From: Sulfurivermis sp040755915
Lineage (GTDB): Bacteria > Pseudomonadota > Gammaproteobacteria > Thiohalomonadales > Thiohalomonadaceae
Reading direction: 5' to 3'
Assembly (NCBI GenBank): GCA_040755915.1
Contig: JBFLWM010000045.1
Span: 10,636 to 74,635 of the forward strand
DNA length: 64,000 nt
Part shown: positions 29,131 to 37,939 of the stretch, in pieces
Numbering within the stretch: position 1 is the stretch's first letter
Layout: each line of letters opens with the position of its first letter
The notes under the pieces: generated by a model
Told to the model about the DNA's origin: nothing
The model's input: the letters and a program-made list of their open reading frames with translations, nothing else
The model's database searches: none
Position numbers and translations under genes: made by a program

Positions 29131-30396
29131 TCACACCATGCACTTTTTGTGATCGATGTGGTACTGGAATTCGTCGCGGTAATGCTTGAGGAAGCTCTTC
29201 ACCGGCATCGCCGCCGCGTCGCCCAGGGCGCAAATGGTGTGGCCTTCGATCTGGCTGGCGGAACGCACCAGCTGATCCAGATCCTCCGGCCGGCCTTCAC
29301 CGTGCTCGATGCGGTGCACCATGCGCGCCAGCCAGCCGGTGCCTTCGCGGCACGGCGTGCACTGACCGCAGGACTCCTCGTAGTAGAAGTGCGACAGACG
29401 CGCCAGCACCTTCACCATGCAGGTGGTCTCGTCCATCACGATGACCGAGCCCGCACCGAGCATGGAACCGGCCTTGGAGATGGAGTCGTAATCCATGGTC
29501 ATGTCCATGGCGATGGGCGCCGGCAGCACCGGGGTGGAGCTGCCGCCCGGAATCACCGCCTTCAGCTTGCGCCCCTTCCACACGCCGCCGGCCATCTCCA
29601 GCAGCTCGGCGAAGGGCGTGCCCATGGGCACTTCGTAGTTGCCCGGCTTGTTGACGTGGCCGGAAACGGAAAACAGCTTGGTGCCGCCGTTGTTCGGCTT
29701 GCCCAGCTCGAGGAACCACTGGCCGCCGTGCTGCAGGATCGCCGGCACCGAGGCCAGCGATTCGGTGTTGTTGATGGTGGTCGGGCGGCCGTACAGACCA
29801 AAACTGGCCGGGAACGGCGGCTTGAAGCGCGGCTGTCCCTTCTTGCCTTCGATGGATTCCAGCAGCGCGGTTTCCTCGCCGCACACATAGGCGCCGGCGC
29901 CCAGGTGCACATCGATGTCGAAATCGATACCGGAACCCATGATGTTCTTGCCGAGCAGGCCCGCGGCACGCGCCTCCTCGATGGCGGCCTGGAAGCGCTC
30001 ATAGGGCTCCCAGAATTCGCCGCGGATGTAGTTGTAACCCTTGGTCGCACCGATGGTGTAGCCGGCGATGGCCATGCCCTCGACCAGCTGGTGCGGGTTG
30101 TAGCGCAGGATGTCGCGGTCCTTGCAGGTGCCCGGCTCGCCCTCGTCGGAGTTGCACACCACGTACTTCTGCCCCTCGACATTGCGCGGCATGAAGCTCC
30201 ACTTCAGGCCGGTGGGGAAACCGGCACCGCCGCGGCCGCGCAGGGCCGATGTCTTCAGCTCGGCGATGATGCTGTCGGGAGAGGTCTTCTCCTTGAGGAT
30301 CTTTTCCCATACCGAATAGCCACCCACGCTGCGGTAACTCTCCAGCGTCCACGGCTTGTCCAGGTGCAGGGTGCGGAAACAGACGTCGTTGGCCAT
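29131..30396 (-). CDS. nuoF: NADH-quinone oxidoreductase subunit F
   Basis: A 421-residue flavoprotein where NADH is oxidised. It has the NADH/FMN-binding region G-R-G-G-A-G-F-P-T-G-L-K-W, C-N-S-D-E-G-E-P-G-T and the [4Fe-4S] N3 motif E-S-C-G-Q-C-T-P-C-R-E-G-T. Length is normal. It sits between nuoE and nuoG. Confidence 0.97.
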   Translation of the reverse strand: MANDVCFRTLHLDKPWTLESYRSVGGYSVWEKILKEKTSPDSIIAELKTSALRGRGGAGFPTGLKWSFMPRNVEGQKYVVCNSDEGEPGTCKDRDILRYNPHQLVEGMAIAGYTIGATKGYNYIRGEFWEPYERFQAAIEEARAAGLLGKNIMGSGIDFDIDVHLGAGAYVCGEETALLESIEGKKGQPRFKPPFPASFGLYGRPTTINNTESLASVPAILQHGGQWFLELGKPNNGGTKLFSVSGHVNKPGNYEVPMGTPFAELLEMAGGVWKGRKLKAVIPGGSSTPVLPAPIAMDMTMDYDSISKAGSMLGAGSVIVMDETTCMVKVLARLSHFYYEESCGQCTPCREGTGWLARMVHRIEHGEGRPEDLDQLVRSASQIEGHTICALGDAAAMPVKSFLKHYRDEFQYHIDHKKCMV

Positions 30397-30410
30397 TGCA
30401 GTGCGCCCCC

Positions 30411-30905
30411 TTATTCCAGGCCGTCGATGATGCGGTCGATGAGCTCAGGGGTGAGCTGCTCGTAGTACTGCCGCGCAATCTGCGCCACCGGCGCATTGAC
30501 GCAGGCGCCGAGGCATTCGACCTCTTTCAGCGTGAAGCGGCCGTCGGCCGTGGTCTCGCCGAGCTTGACGCCGAGGCGCTTTTGCAGATGCGCCACCACC
30601 TCGTCGGAACCACGCAGCAGGCAGGAGATGTTGGTGCAGACGTTGATGCGGTGACGCCCGACCGGCTCCAACTGGTACATGGAATAGAAGGTGGCCACCT
30701 CGTACACGGCGATGGGCGCCATCCCGAGATAGGCCGCCACGGCATCCATCAGCTCGTTGGTCAGCCAGCCGCCGTTCTGGTCCTGGGCGATGCGCAGCGC
30801 CGCCATCACCGCCGACTGCCTGCGCTCGGACGGATACTTGGCGACCCAGGTGTCGATCTCGGCACGCGAGGCCGGCGTCAGCAATTCGATATTTGCCTGT
30901 GCCAT
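30411..30905 (-). CDS. nuoE: NADH-quinone oxidoreductase subunit E
   Basis: A 164-residue thioredoxin-fold [2Fe-2S] (N1a) subunit. Cluster ligands are in C-T-N-I-S-C and C-L-G-A-C. Its start overlaps the nuoD stop by one base (TGATG), so translation is coupled. Confidence 0.97.
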   Translation of the reverse strand: MAQANIELLTPASRAEIDTWVAKYPSERRQSAVMAALRIAQDQNGGWLTNELMDAVAAYLGMAPIAVYEVATFYSMYQLEPVGRHRINVCTNISCLLRGSDEVVAHLQKRLGVKLGETTADGRFTLKEVECLGACVNAPVAQIARQYYEQLTPELIDRIIDGLE

Positions 30906-32164
30906 CAGCGGTCAATCTCTCCGAATACGATGTCCTGCGTGCCGATCACGGTGACCACGTCGGCCAGCATGTGGCCGCGCACCATCTCGTCGAAACCGGA
31001 CAGATGGGCGAATCCGGGGGCACGGATCTTCATGCGATAGGGTTTGTTGGCGCCGTCGGACACCAGATAGATGCCGAACTCGCCCTTGGGATGCTCCACC
31101 GCGGCATAGGCCTCCCCTGCCGGCAGGCTGATGCCCTCGGAGGCCAGCTTGAAGTGGTGGATCAGCGCTTCCATGTCCTGCTTCATTTCGGCACGCGGCG
31201 GCGGGGCGACCTTGTGATCGTCCACCATCACCGGGCCGGGATTCCTGCGCAGCCAGTCCACGCACTGCCTGATGATGCGGTTGGACTGGCGGAACTCCTC
31301 GATGCGCACCAGGTAACGATCGTAGCTGTCACCGTTGCTGCCCACCGGGATATCGAAGGCCAGCCTGTCATACACCTCGTAGGGCTGCTTCTTGCGCAGA
31401 TCCCAGGCCACGCCGGAACCACGCAGCATGGGGCCGGTGAAGCCCATCTGCAGGGCACGCTCCGGCGACACCACGCCGATGCCGACGGTACGCTGCTTCC
31501 AGATGCGGTTGTCGGTAAGCAGGGTTTCGTACTCGTCGACATAACCGGGGAAACGGTTGGTGAAATCCTCGATGAAGTCGAGCAGCGAGCCCTGGCGATT
31601 GCCGTTGGCCGCCTTGAGCGACGCCTCGGAGTGCCACTTGGTGGCCCTGGTGTCGTACTGCGGCATGCGCTCCGGCAGGTCGCGGTAGACGCCGCCCGGA
31701 CGGTAATAGGCTGCGTGCAGACGCGCGCCGGATACCGCCTCGTAGCAGTCCATCAGATCCTCGCGCTCGCGGAAGGCGTAGAGGAACATGGCCATGGCGC
31801 CCACATCGAGGGCGTGCGAGCCGATCCACAGCAGATGATTGAGGATGCGGGTGATTTCGTCGAACATCACGCGGATGTACTGCGCCCGCTCCGGCACGTC
31901 GATGCCGAGCATCTTTTCCACGGCCAGGCAGTAGGCATGCTCGTTGGACATCATCGACACGTAATCGAGACGATCCATGTACGGCAGGTTCTGCACATAG
32001 TGGCGCTGTTCGGCCAGCTTCTCGGTGGCGCGGTGCAGCAGGCCGATATGCGGATCGGCGCGCTGGATGGTCTCGCCATCCATCTCCAGGATCAGGCGCA
32101 ACACGCCATGGGCCGCGGGATGCTGCGGACCGAAGTTGAGGGTGAAATTGCGGATCTCGGCCAC
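30905..32164 (-). CDS. nuoD: NADH-quinone oxidoreductase subunit D
   Basis: A 419-residue quinone-site subunit related to [NiFe]-hydrogenase large chains. N-F-G-P-Q-H-P-A-A-H-G gives the quinone-headgroup His loop. It is separate from NuoC, unlike the fused NuoCD of E. coli. The start is a GTG at 32164, one base after the nuoC stop, with GGAG inside nuoC. Confidence 0.97.
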   Translation of the reverse strand: MAEIRNFTLNFGPQHPAAHGVLRLILEMDGETIQRADPHIGLLHRATEKLAEQRHYVQNLPYMDRLDYVSMMSNEHAYCLAVEKMLGIDVPERAQYIRVMFDEITRILNHLLWIGSHALDVGAMAMFLYAFREREDLMDCYEAVSGARLHAAYYRPGGVYRDLPERMPQYDTRATKWHSEASLKAANGNRQGSLLDFIEDFTNRFPGYVDEYETLLTDNRIWKQRTVGIGVVSPERALQMGFTGPMLRGSGVAWDLRKKQPYEVYDRLAFDIPVGSNGDSYDRYLVRIEEFRQSNRIIRQCVDWLRRNPGPVMVDDHKVAPPPRAEMKQDMEALIHHFKLASEGISLPAGEAYAAVEHPKGEFGIYLVSDGANKPYRMKIRAPGFAHLSGFDEMVRGHMLADVVTVIGTQDIVFGEIDR

Positions 32165-32165
32165 G

Positions 32166-32789
32166 TTACTTGTCTCCCTGCGCCGCCGGCATCTCCGGCG
32201 TCACATAACGGTGGTCGTGACGGATGACGCGCGGCACCAGATTGCGCGGCTCGATGCTGACCGGCTGGTACACCACACGCCCCTTCTCCGGGTCGTAGCG
32301 CATCTCCACATTGCCGCTGATGGGGAAATCCTTGCGGAAGGGATGACCGACGAAACCGTAGTCGGTGAGGATGCGGCGCAGATCGGGATGGCCTTCGAAC
32401 ACGATACCGAACAGGTCGAAGGCCTCGCGCTCGTACCAGTTGGCCGAACTCCAGATGGATACCACCGAGTCCACCAGCGGCACCTCGCCGTCGGTGAACA
32501 CCTTGAGACGGATGCGGTGGCTGTTGCGCACCGACAGCAGGTGATAGGCCACCGCATAGCGCGGGCCGTTCCAGCCGCCGTTACCGTACGCGGAATAGTC
32601 CAGCCCACACAGGTCGATGAGCTGCTCGCAGGCGAACTCCGCCTCGTCGCGCAACACGCGGCACACCTCGAGCAGATTCGCCTTGGGCACCTCAACAGTC
32701 AGTTCGCCCAGTGCCACCGTGCAGGTGCCGATACGGCCCTGCAGCCGTTGCTGCACACGCGTTGAAAGATTCTGATAGTAATCAGACAT
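32166..32789 (-). CDS. nuoC: NADH-quinone oxidoreductase subunit C
   Basis: A 207-residue 30-kDa-type subunit that links NuoD to the matrix arm; the signature E-R-E-A-F-D-L-F-G-I-V-F-E-G-H-P-D-L-R-R is complete (given here dash-separated). A long coiled N-terminus precedes the domain. It is 18 nt from nuoB. Confidence 0.96.
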   Translation of the reverse strand: MSDYYQNLSTRVQQRLQGRIGTCTVALGELTVEVPKANLLEVCRVLRDEAEFACEQLIDLCGLDYSAYGNGGWNGPRYAVAYHLLSVRNSHRIRLKVFTDGEVPLVDSVVSIWSSANWYEREAFDLFGIVFEGHPDLRRILTDYGFVGHPFRKDFPISGNVEMRYDPEKGRVVYQPVSIEPRNLVPRVIRHDHRYVTPEMPAAQGDK

Positions 32790-32807
32790 GCCGCAGGACT
32801 CTCGCTG

Positions 32808-33284
32808 TTAACGGGCTATGGTGCTGGTGCGCCGGATCTTGTTCTGCAGTTGCAGAATGCCGTACAGCAGCGCCTCCGCCGTCGGCGGGCAACCGGGCAC
32901 GTAGATGTCGACCGGCACGATGCGGTCGCAGCCGCGCACCACGGAATAGGAGTAGTGGTAATAGCCGCCGCCATTGGCGCAGGAGCCCATGGAGATCACC
33001 CAGCGCGGCTCCGGCATCTGGTCATAGACCTTGCGCAGCGGCGCGGCCATCTTGTTGCACAGGGTGCCGGCGACGATCATCACGTCGGACTGGCGCGGAC
33101 TGGGACGGAAGATGATGCCGAAGCGGTCCAGGTCGTAACGCGAGGCACCGGCATGCATCATCTCCACCGCGCAGCAGGCCAGGCCGAAGGTCATCGGCCA
33201 CATCGAGCCGGTGCGCGCCCAGTTGATCAGCTTGTCGGCGGAGGTGGTGACGAAACCCTTCTCCAGAATACCTTCAATGCCCAC
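32808..33284 (-). CDS. nuoB: NADH-quinone oxidoreductase subunit B
   Basis: A 158-residue subunit carrying the terminal [4Fe-4S] cluster N2. Ligands are the vicinal cysteines in L-A-C-C-A-V-E, plus G-S-C-A-N-G and P-G-C-P-P-T. An amphipathic N-terminal helix precedes them. Length matches NuoB of alpha/gamma-type complexes. Confidence 0.97.
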   Translation of the reverse strand: MGIEGILEKGFVTTSADKLINWARTGSMWPMTFGLACCAVEMMHAGASRYDLDRFGIIFRPSPRQSDVMIVAGTLCNKMAAPLRKVYDQMPEPRWVISMGSCANGGGYYHYSYSVVRGCDRIVPVDIYVPGCPPTAEALLYGILQLQNKIRRTSTIAR

Positions 33285-33360
33285 GGGATACCTCGTTATG
33301 CAATTTGCTCATGGCCACGGCAGAACAGTGCCTCTGGCCGGCCGTGACGCGCGCGCACGG

Positions 33361-33717
33361 CTACTCCCACTGCAGGGCCCCTTTCTTCCACTCGTAGATG
33401 AAACCGACAACGAGCAGACCGAGGAACAGCATCATGGCCATGAAGCCGAACATGCCGATCTCGCGCAGGGTCACGGCCCAGGGGAACAGAAAGGCGATTT
33501 CCAGATCGAAGATGATGAACAGGATGGCGACGAGGTAATAACGCACGTCGAATTTCATGCGCGCGTCTTCGAAGGCTTCGAAACCGCACTCATAGGCAGA
33601 AAGCTTTTCCGCATCCGGCTTGCGCGGAGCGAGGACAAAACCAAGGACGATGAAGAAGGCACCGAACAGCAGGCCGACGATCACGAAGACGAGTATCGGC
33701 AGGTAATTTTCCAGCAT
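33361..33717 (-). CDS. nuoA: NADH-quinone oxidoreductase subunit A
   Basis: A 118-residue membrane subunit with three helices and the conserved Y-E-C-G-F-E loop near the quinone chamber. First gene of the nuo operon, with GGAG upstream of the ATG at 33717 and an approximately 90-nt leader from the promoter at 33813-33842. Confidence 0.96.
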   Translation of the reverse strand: MLENYLPILVFVIVGLLFGAFFIVLGFVLAPRKPDAEKLSAYECGFEAFEDARMKFDVRYYLVAILFIIFDLEIAFLFPWAVTLREIGMFGFMAMMLFLGLLVVGFIYEWKKGALQWE

Positions 33718-34022
33718 GCTTGCCTACGCTCCCAAACGCCGAATTTTGCATTACACCCCAGCAAATTCCGACAGAATAATTATGTTGTTTTACTGATTAT
33801 TAGAGTCCGGGGAGTCTAGGCCAGGCGTTGATCGGGTGTCAAGTTTGAATCATGACATTTCCCTTTTTCTTTCATGAAGTTATGGATGCCTTTAATTTTT
33901 TTATGGGATAACACTCACGCAGTATGCATTTGCGCACGCAACAACGCAGCAACACTTGCCGACGACACACCATGAGGCAATGCAACTCCTTGCTACAACA
34001 CGCCCGATGCCATGGTCATGGC
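33718..34022. other. AT-rich intergenic region with the nuo promoter
   Basis: About 300 nt without a gene, clearly more AT-rich than its neighbours. It holds the nuo promoter and about 180 nt of further upstream DNA containing A/T tracts, which could bind regulators. I see no small gene with a ribosome site here. Confidence 0.7.
33813..33842 (-). promoter_or_regulatory. Sigma70 promoter of the nuo operon
   Basis: A perfect TTGACA (33842-33837), an 18-nt spacer and TAGACT (33818-33813, 4 of 6). It is the only strong promoter upstream of nuoA, and no internal terminator is visible between nuoA and DUF2818, so one transcript may cover 15 genes. Confidence 0.65.
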
Positions 34023-34056
34023 GAAAAAAAACCCGGTCGAAATCGACCGGGTTTTC
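34023..34056 (-). terminator. Intrinsic terminator after tRNA-Leu
   Basis: A 10-bp stem ACCCGGTCGA/TCGACCGGGT with a 2-nt loop, extended by A-T pairs, and a run of more than seven T on the minus strand. It ends the folP-glmM-tpiA-secG-tRNA transcript. The opposite strand also has a short T-run. Confidence 0.88.
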
Positions 34057-34060
34057 TGTT

Positions 34061-34145
34061 TGGTGCGGACGGTGGGACTCGAACCCACACGGCTTGCGCC
34101 ACCACCCCCTCAAGATGGCGTGTCTACCAATTCCACCACGTCCGC
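34061..34145 (-). tRNA. leuU: tRNA-Leu (GAG)
   Basis: An 85-nt class II tRNA with CCA encoded, a long variable arm and anticodon loop T-T-G-A-G-G-G, giving anticodon GAG. It lies 12 nt after secG, exactly as leuU does in E. coli. Confidence 0.95.
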
Positions 34146-34157
34146 GAAACTTGGATG

Positions 34158-34493
34158 TTACTGCTTGGGCGCCGGAAGATCCGGCTTGTCCTGCGCTGGG
34201 GCAGGGGCATCGGCAGCCGGGGCCGCCGGGGCCACGATCTCGGTGACACTGGCGGGCACCGCGCTGCGGCCGGAGAAGTAGGCCAGCGACAGACTGGTGA
34301 GGAAAAACACCGTGGCCAGAATGGCCGTGGAGCGGGTCAGGAAGGAACCCGAGCCGCGTGCACCGAACACCGTGGCGGAAGCGCCGCTGCCGAAGGCCGC
34401 ACCGGCATCGGCACCCTTGCCCTGCTGCAGCAGCACCAGGCCAATCACGCCCAGCGCAGCCAATACATGAACGATTACGATCAGTGTCTGCAT
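34158..34493 (-). CDS. secG: Protein-export membrane protein SecG
   Basis: A 111-residue SecYEG translocon subunit with two membrane helices (about 3-20 and 54-73), the G-L-V-L-L-Q-Q-G-K-G-A motif and an Ala/Pro-rich C-terminal tail. The ATG at 34493 gives the standard N-terminus; a much longer frame upstream lies inside tpiA and is rejected. Confidence 0.95.
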   Translation of the reverse strand: MQTLIVIVHVLAALGVIGLVLLQQGKGADAGAAFGSGASATVFGARGSGSFLTRSTAILATVFFLTSLSLAYFSGRSAVPASVTEIVAPAAPAADAPAPAQDKPDLPAPKQ

Positions 34494-34510
34494 TTTCTCT
34501 ATCCGGCGCC

Positions 34511-35263
<753 letters not shown>

Positions 35264-35327
35264 CAGCCCTACCTCCCCAAATCGGTGCAAAAACAGCGCC
35301 GAAGCTTACCCGCTGGCGGCGGATAAA

Positions 35328-36668
35328 TCAATTGGCAATGGCGCGCCGCACCGCCTCTGCAAGGTCCGCCACGACGCGCTCCACCAGGGCCGCGTCCTCA
35401 CCCTCGGCCATCACCCGCACCACCGGTTCGGTACCGGAGGGACGCAGCAGCACGCGACCGCTGCGGGCAAAGGCCGCCTCCGCCGCACGCACCGCCTCCT
35501 GCACCAGACTGGAGGCCATGACATCCACGGGCCGGGCCAGGCGCACGTTGACCATCTTCTGCGGGTATTTGCTCATGCCGCTCTTCAATGCATGCAGGCT
35601 GTTGCCGCTGCGGGCCAGCGCCGCCAGCACCTGCAGGGCGGAGATGATGCCGTCGCCGGTGGTGGTGCAGTCGCGGCAGATGATGTGACCAGACGACTCG
35701 CCGCCCAGCGGCCAGCCCAGCGCACTCATGCGCTCCAGCACATAGCGGTCGCCCACCTTGGCGCGCTCGAAGCCGATGCCGGCGGCGGCCAGCGCATGCT
35801 CCATGCCGAGATTGCTCATCAGCGTACCCACCACGCCGGCGAGTCCCCCCTGGCGGTGGCGCTCCATGGCGATGATGAACAGCAGCTCGTCGCCGTCGAC
35901 CACGGCACCGCTATGGTCGACCATGATCACCCGATCACCGTCGCCGTCGAAGGCGATGCCGAGGTCGGCCTGGTGTTCCAGCACCATGCGCTGCAGCAGC
36001 GCCGGATGGGTAGAGCCACAGTCGACGTTGATATTGAGTCCGTCCGGCTCGGCGCCGACCTTGATCACCTCGGCGCCCAGTTCGCGGAACACGCGCGGCG
36101 CCACGAAATAGGTGGCGCCGTTGGCGCAGTCCACCACGATCTTGAGGCCTTCCAGACTCAGGGTATTGGGGAAGGTGCTCTTGCAGAACTCGATGTAGCG
36201 GCCGCCGGCATCCACCACGCGCTCGGCCTTGCCCAGGTGGGCCGACGGCGCCATGGTCATGGTCTCGTCCAGCGCCGCCTCGATGGCCAGCTCCACCTCG
36301 TCGGGCAGCTTGGTGCCCGCGGCGGAGAAGAACTTGATGCCGTTGTCCTCGTAAGGATTGTGCGAGGCGCTGATGACGATGCCGGCGGTGGCGCGCAGGG
36401 TGCGCGTCAGATAGGCGATGGCCGGTGTCGGCATCGGCCCGAGCAGGCGGATGTCCAGCCCGGCCGCCGACAGCCCGGCTTCCAATGCAGACTCGAACAT
36501 GTAACCGGAGATGCGCGTGTCCTTGCCGATGATCACCTTGCCGCCGTGCCGGCCGGCGGACAACACGCGGCCAGCGGCCCAGCCCAGCTTGAGCATGAAC
36601 TCGGGGGTAATGGGAAACTCGCCCACCTTGCCGCGGATGCCGTCAGTACCGAAATATTTACGTGCCAT
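35328..36668 (-). CDS. glmM: Phosphoglucosamine mutase
   Basis: A 446-residue enzyme converting glucosamine-6-phosphate to glucosamine-1-phosphate for peptidoglycan and LPS precursors. The phosphoserine is Ser102 in S-A-S-H-N-P, the metal loop is F-D-G-D-G-D-R and the C-terminal phosphate loop is R-P-S-G-T-E-P. The ATG at 36668 is chosen over one six residues earlier. It is 21 nt from folP. Confidence 0.97.
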   Translation of the reverse strand: MARKYFGTDGIRGKVGEFPITPEFMLKLGWAAGRVLSAGRHGGKVIIGKDTRISGYMFESALEAGLSAAGLDIRLLGPMPTPAIAYLTRTLRATAGIVISASHNPYEDNGIKFFSAAGTKLPDEVELAIEAALDETMTMAPSAHLGKAERVVDAGGRYIEFCKSTFPNTLSLEGLKIVVDCANGATYFVAPRVFRELGAEVIKVGAEPDGLNINVDCGSTHPALLQRMVLEHQADLGIAFDGDGDRVIMVDHSGAVVDGDELLFIIAMERHRQGGLAGVVGTLMSNLGMEHALAAAGIGFERAKVGDRYVLERMSALGWPLGGESSGHIICRDCTTTGDGIISALQVLAALARSGNSLHALKSGMSKYPQKMVNVRLARPVDVMASSLVQEAVRAAEAAFARSGRVLLRPSGTEPVVRVMAEGEDAALVERVVADLAEAVRRAIAN

Positions 36669-36689
36669 CTGTCGTTGTCCCTGCAATTC

Positions 36690-37520
36690 TCACCCGGCCT
36701 GCTGCACGGCCTGCACCAGCTTCAGCGCATCCACCGTGGCCTTCACGTCGTGTACCCGCACCACCGCCGCGCCCAGCCACAGCGCCAACGCATGTGCGGC
36801 CACACTGCCATATAACCGCTCCTCCACCGGCGCATCCAGCACCGCGCCGATCATGCTCTTGCGCGACATGCCCACCAGCAGCGGCAAACCCAACTCCTGC
36901 AACAGCGGCAGATGCTTGAGCAGACTCAGGTTGTGCGCCAGGGTCTTGCCGAAACCGAAACCCGGGTCGAGCAGGATCCGTTCACGCGCGATACCTGCCG
37001 CGACACAGGCCTTAACACGTTCAGCCAGAAATGCGCGCACCTCATTCACCACGTCGGTGTAATGCGGCGCCTGCTGCATGGTGCGCGGCTCGCCCTGCAT
37101 GTGCATCAGGCACACCGGCACGCCGCATTCCGCCGCCGCCGCCAGCGCACCGGGCTGCTGCAGCGCGCAGACGTCGTTGATCATCCCCGCCCCCGCTGCC
37201 ACCGCGGCCCGCATCACCGCGGGCTTGCTGGTGTCCACCGAGATCGGCACCGGCAGTTCGGCGGCCAGGGCCTCAATCACCGGCACCACCCGCGCCATCT
37301 CGTCTTCTGCTGTGACGGCCGCCGCCCCCGGCCGGGTCGACTCGCCGCCCACATCAATAATCGACGCCCCCTCCGCCACCATCTGCCGCGCCCGTGCCAC
37401 CGCCACGGCCGGATCGACGAAACGGCCGCCATCGGAGAAGGAGTCCGGGGTCACGTTGAGTATCCCCATCACGCGGGGAACGGACAGGTCAAGGGGCTTG
37501 CCGGCACAGTCGAGGATCAT
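36690..37520 (-). CDS. folP: Dihydropteroate synthase
   Basis: A 276-residue folate enzyme and sulfonamide target, joining p-aminobenzoate to the pterin. Motifs N-V-T-P-D-S-F-S-D-G-G and G-G-E-S-T-R-P-G-A are intact. The first ATG is at 37520. There is no Shine-Dalgarno sequence, and a perfect TATAAT lies 8 nt upstream, so the mRNA may be leaderless. The usual partner ftsH is separated from it by a divergent two-gene insert. Confidence 0.96.
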   Translation of the reverse strand: MILDCAGKPLDLSVPRVMGILNVTPDSFSDGGRFVDPAVAVARARQMVAEGASIIDVGGESTRPGAAAVTAEDEMARVVPVIEALAAELPVPISVDTSKPAVMRAAVAAGAGMINDVCALQQPGALAAAAECGVPVCLMHMQGEPRTMQQAPHYTDVVNEVRAFLAERVKACVAAGIARERILLDPGFGFGKTLAHNLSLLKHLPLLQELGLPLLVGMSRKSMIGAVLDAPVEERLYGSVAAHALALWLGAAVVRVHDVKATVDALKLVQAVQQAG

Positions 37521-37528
37521 GGCCGGCA

Positions 37529-37534
37529 ATTATA
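37529..37534 (-). promoter_or_regulatory. TATAAT -10 element of folP, 8 nt from the start codon
   Basis: TATAAT on the minus strand ends at 37529; the folP ATG begins at 37520. A -35-like element 17 nt upstream keeps only three consensus bases. A promoter is needed here because the upstream genes run the other way. Confidence 0.5.
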
Positions 37535-37589
37535 CGGAACAAATATCCCGCTGTACGGGCAAACGATCACGCCGCACAAGGAAATACGC

Positions 37590-37595
37590 TATGAT
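37590..37595 (+). promoter_or_regulatory. Candidate -10 element of the Gln-rich/PP-loop pair
   Basis: TATGAT on the plus strand, 31 nt before the ATG at 37627. It matches 5 of 6. No convincing -35 is seen. Confidence 0.3.
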
Positions 37596-37626
37596 TTTTT
37601 CACCCCTCGTAAAGGAGAACATCGCC

Positions 37627-37911
37627 ATGTCCAGGAAAGTCACCACCCTTGCCGCCGCCGCCGTTGCCACCCTCGCCGTCACCGGCGTGCAGGCAGAACA
37701 GACTGCCCCGAAGCGCTGGGAACCCACCGTACAGCAGCAGCAACTGCAGAAGCGGGAACAGGAACAGAAGCAGATGCAACAACAGACCGGACAGCAACAG
37801 CAGACCGGACAGCAACAGCAGATGCAGCAGCAAAACAAGAAGCTCAAGCAGATCGAGATGAATCCGGAGCGCACGATCAAGGATCGCATTGGTCCGGGCC
37901 CGGTCGCCTGA
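37627..37911 (+). CDS. Small secreted glutamine-rich protein
   Basis: A 94-residue protein with AAAGGAG upstream of its ATG. A Sec signal peptide is clear (basic start, Ala/Val-rich core, V-Q-A cleavage near residue 23). The mature part is about one-third Gln, mixed with Lys, Glu and Met, with a perfect 18-bp tandem duplication coding Q-T-G-Q-Q-Q, and ends in a charged I-K-D-R-I-G-P-G-P-V-A tail. No family is recognised. Low-complexity Gln/Lys sequence suggests a disordered periplasmic protein. The PP-loop gene follows by 28 nt. Confidence 0.8.
   Translation: MSRKVTTLAAAAVATLAVTGVQAEQTAPKRWEPTVQQQQLQKREQEQKQMQQQTGQQQQTGQQQQMQQQNKKLKQIEMNPERTIKDRIGPGPVA
37783..37818 (+). repeat. Perfect 18-bp tandem duplication in the Gln-rich gene
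   Basis: Two identical 18-bp units (37783-37800 and 37801-37818), each coding Q-T-G-Q-Q-Q. The repeat is in frame, so slippage would change the length of the Gln-rich tract without breaking the gene. Confidence 0.9.
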
Positions 37912-37939
37912 CCGCCCACCCTGGCCGACGGTCGGCCCG

